From NCBI RefSeq assembly GCF_037975245.1, contig NC_092567.1, positions 9,678,714-9,742,713 of the forward strand: a stretch of 64,000 nucleotides of DNA, read 5' to 3'. The stretch is from Apostichopus japonicus (lineage: Eukaryota > Echinodermata > Holothuroidea > Aspidochirotida > Stichopodidae). The notes beneath the pieces were generated by a model, which worked only from the letters and a program-made list of their open reading frames with translations, was not told the origin of the DNA and ran no database searches. The position numbers and the translations under genes are program-made. Positions 62,830 through 64,000 of this stretch are shown piece after piece; the first letter of the stretch is position 1; the number at the start of each line of letters is the position of its first letter.

Positions 62830-63499
62830 TTGTCTCACTCTCGAACTTAGCAAAAATATAATACAGCAAGAATATATCGATTTAGCACAATAGTTTAGTG
62901 CGAAAATTTCGCTTTTTGGGAATATGGGTGTCGGAAATTTGTGGCCGTCTGGTCGCATAGGCACTGTAGGCCTACCTTTTGGCAATAACCTCCGTTGGAG
63001 GTTCGGGCAGCCAACCATACACGAGGGAATGGTGCAACCGTGCAAGGACCAGCCTAGCCTGGGATTTAACACAGGGAGGGATTTTGATGCATGTAAATTA
63101 CAGGTTGGCGTAGCCTGGGGTCGGGGGGGGGGGCAGGAGGCTTCCAAAAAGTGGGGGGTGTGGGCAGCACAACATCAGAGGGGCACTTTCCCATTACACA
63201 ATTCCCACTCGTCGTACCATCAATACAGAATAATCAGTGTCGGAGCTATGGGGGGCATGAGGGGCAACTCCTCCAGAACAAATGGTCTTGCTCACCCCAG
63301 CTGTCCCCACTTTCCAGGGGCAATTTGTGAAAATTTGAGCCCTATTCAGTGTTATTTTTCCCCCACTCCCCTCCCCTCCTGAAATTCTGCCCCCCCCCTT
63401 GTCCCCTCAAAATTCTGAAGTCCGCCGCTGCCACTGAAAACATTCCATTATTATTTATATTTTAATTTTGTTTGGGAGCGAAAAAAAAACATTCGGCCT
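62830..63499. other. no gene recognised; G-rich repeat debris
   Basis: A 152-codon plus-strand open frame (62924-63382) crosses it without motifs. CAGTGTCGGAGC near 63235 and CCGCCGCTGCCACTG ending near 63437 could be eroded inverted termini. Confidence 0.4.
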
Positions 63500-63610
63500 A
63501 TTCATATAGGAGGGGCATATTTTACATTTCAATGGGGCGCCATTGCTGTATTGGGGGAAGTGGGGGCACGTGCCCCCAGTGCCCCCCCCCCGGCTCCTAC
63601 CTCCAGCCTG
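63500..63610. mobile_element. G/C-rich palindromic element fragment 2
   Basis: GGGGGCACGTGCCCCC at 63562-63577, followed by a C run and CGGCTCCTACC. The same palindromic core is at 38101-38118, so these belong to one group of elements; the boundaries are not resolved. Confidence 0.45.
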
Positions 63611-63752
63611 GGGCTCTCTCGGCCTAGGTAGGCTGAGTGGTCACTGCAGGAAGTCCCCACAAACCTCAGCCGACACCACAAATCTTGTCATTAATGCAAT
63701 GCTTTCATTGCCTGATTCTGATTCGAAACTGTATTATATATCTCCATTTCAG

Positions 63753-63847
63753 ATTGAGTCCTATATAGTAAGCAGCATGGGAAAGAGAACGAGAGGAAAA
63801 CAACGTGGGCAGCAGGATATTTTCCAAGCATTCCAGAGGGGGAAGAG
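63753..63847 (+). CDS. possible first coding exon, basic N-terminus
   Basis: Acceptor-like TCTCCATTTCAG ends at 63752 and donor-like GTATAT starts at 63848. ATG at 63777 opens MGKRTRGKQRGQQDIFQ and then AFQRGKR, very basic, with two bases left over. It lies near transposon debris, and a short basic Met-led exon would suit the start of a transposase-like or nuclear protein, but this is speculation; the rest would lie beyond the window. Confidence 0.25.
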
Positions 63848-64000
63848 GTATATACAATTATATTTCAATCAATTATGATACTTTGAGGGGAATAGGCTGG
63901 GGGTCCTCAGCATTATCTACTCAATCTTCCTGTATAGGCCCGACGGTAACAAAATTTGACAGTTAGGAGATGCGAAACAATAGAAGGGTGAAAGTCTCTA

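Overview
The window is eukaryotic, AT-rich, intron-bearing and repeat-dense. It looks like a marine invertebrate and most probably a deuterostome: echinoderm-like, with hemichordate or amphioxus also possible. That placement is inferred from one NACHT/NLR immune-receptor exon of the type expanded in those animals, a CR1/L2-type LINE, tRNA-derived SINEs with ATAC tails, hAT-like MITEs and a solo LTR. There are no operons, ribosome-binding sites or other prokaryotic features. Only two protein genes can be argued with any strength. Most long open reading frames here are produced by tandem repeats.

Layout: 1-2050 is non-coding DNA with two MITEs. 2051-18562 is a 16.5-kb satellite of a 22-bp unit carrying a KpnI-type GGTACC. 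It has orientation switches and several higher-order repeats, including a nearly identical 3,849-bp tandem duplication, and it runs into a 100-N assembly gap (18563-18662). 20964-23746 is a 35-bp minisatellite with a superimposed period of about 417 bp. 24893-25462 holds four diverged copies of a 140-bp repeat. 25811-28638 (minus strand) is a two-exon gene or gene relic of an uncharacterised Cys/His-rich family; its splice junction is intact in frame but exon 1 is frame-broken. 29195-29652 is a 27-bp minisatellite.

From 29.7 to 47 kb there is little that I can recognise, apart from short repeats, G-rich MITE-like elements, a SINE whose ATAC tail has grown to about 255 bp, and a 14-17-bp C-rich minisatellite. 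47170-49903 is a 22-23-bp minisatellite split by a 957-bp LINE insertion whose (TTA)n tail is about 365 bp long. 50243-50925 is a probable solo LTR with an unusual palindromic repeat cluster upstream of its TATA box.

51521-55401 (plus strand) holds the main protein-coding signal. A NACHT exon (53876-55401) is preceded by a possible 10-codon first exon with matching intron phase. If that model is right, this NLR has no death-fold effector domain. No LRR exon was recognised downstream. From 56.4 to 62 kb there is an old tandem segmental duplication. Copy A has since gained a 53-bp hairpin minisatellite, a SINE and a MITE that copy B lacks. The last 2 kb contain hAT-like MITEs and a possible first coding exon at 63753-63847.

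The window is best read as a gene-poor, satellite-rich region next to an innate-immunity gene. The clearest unusual features are the inverted-block satellite architecture and the retroelement insertions that can be dated against satellite or duplicated empty sites.
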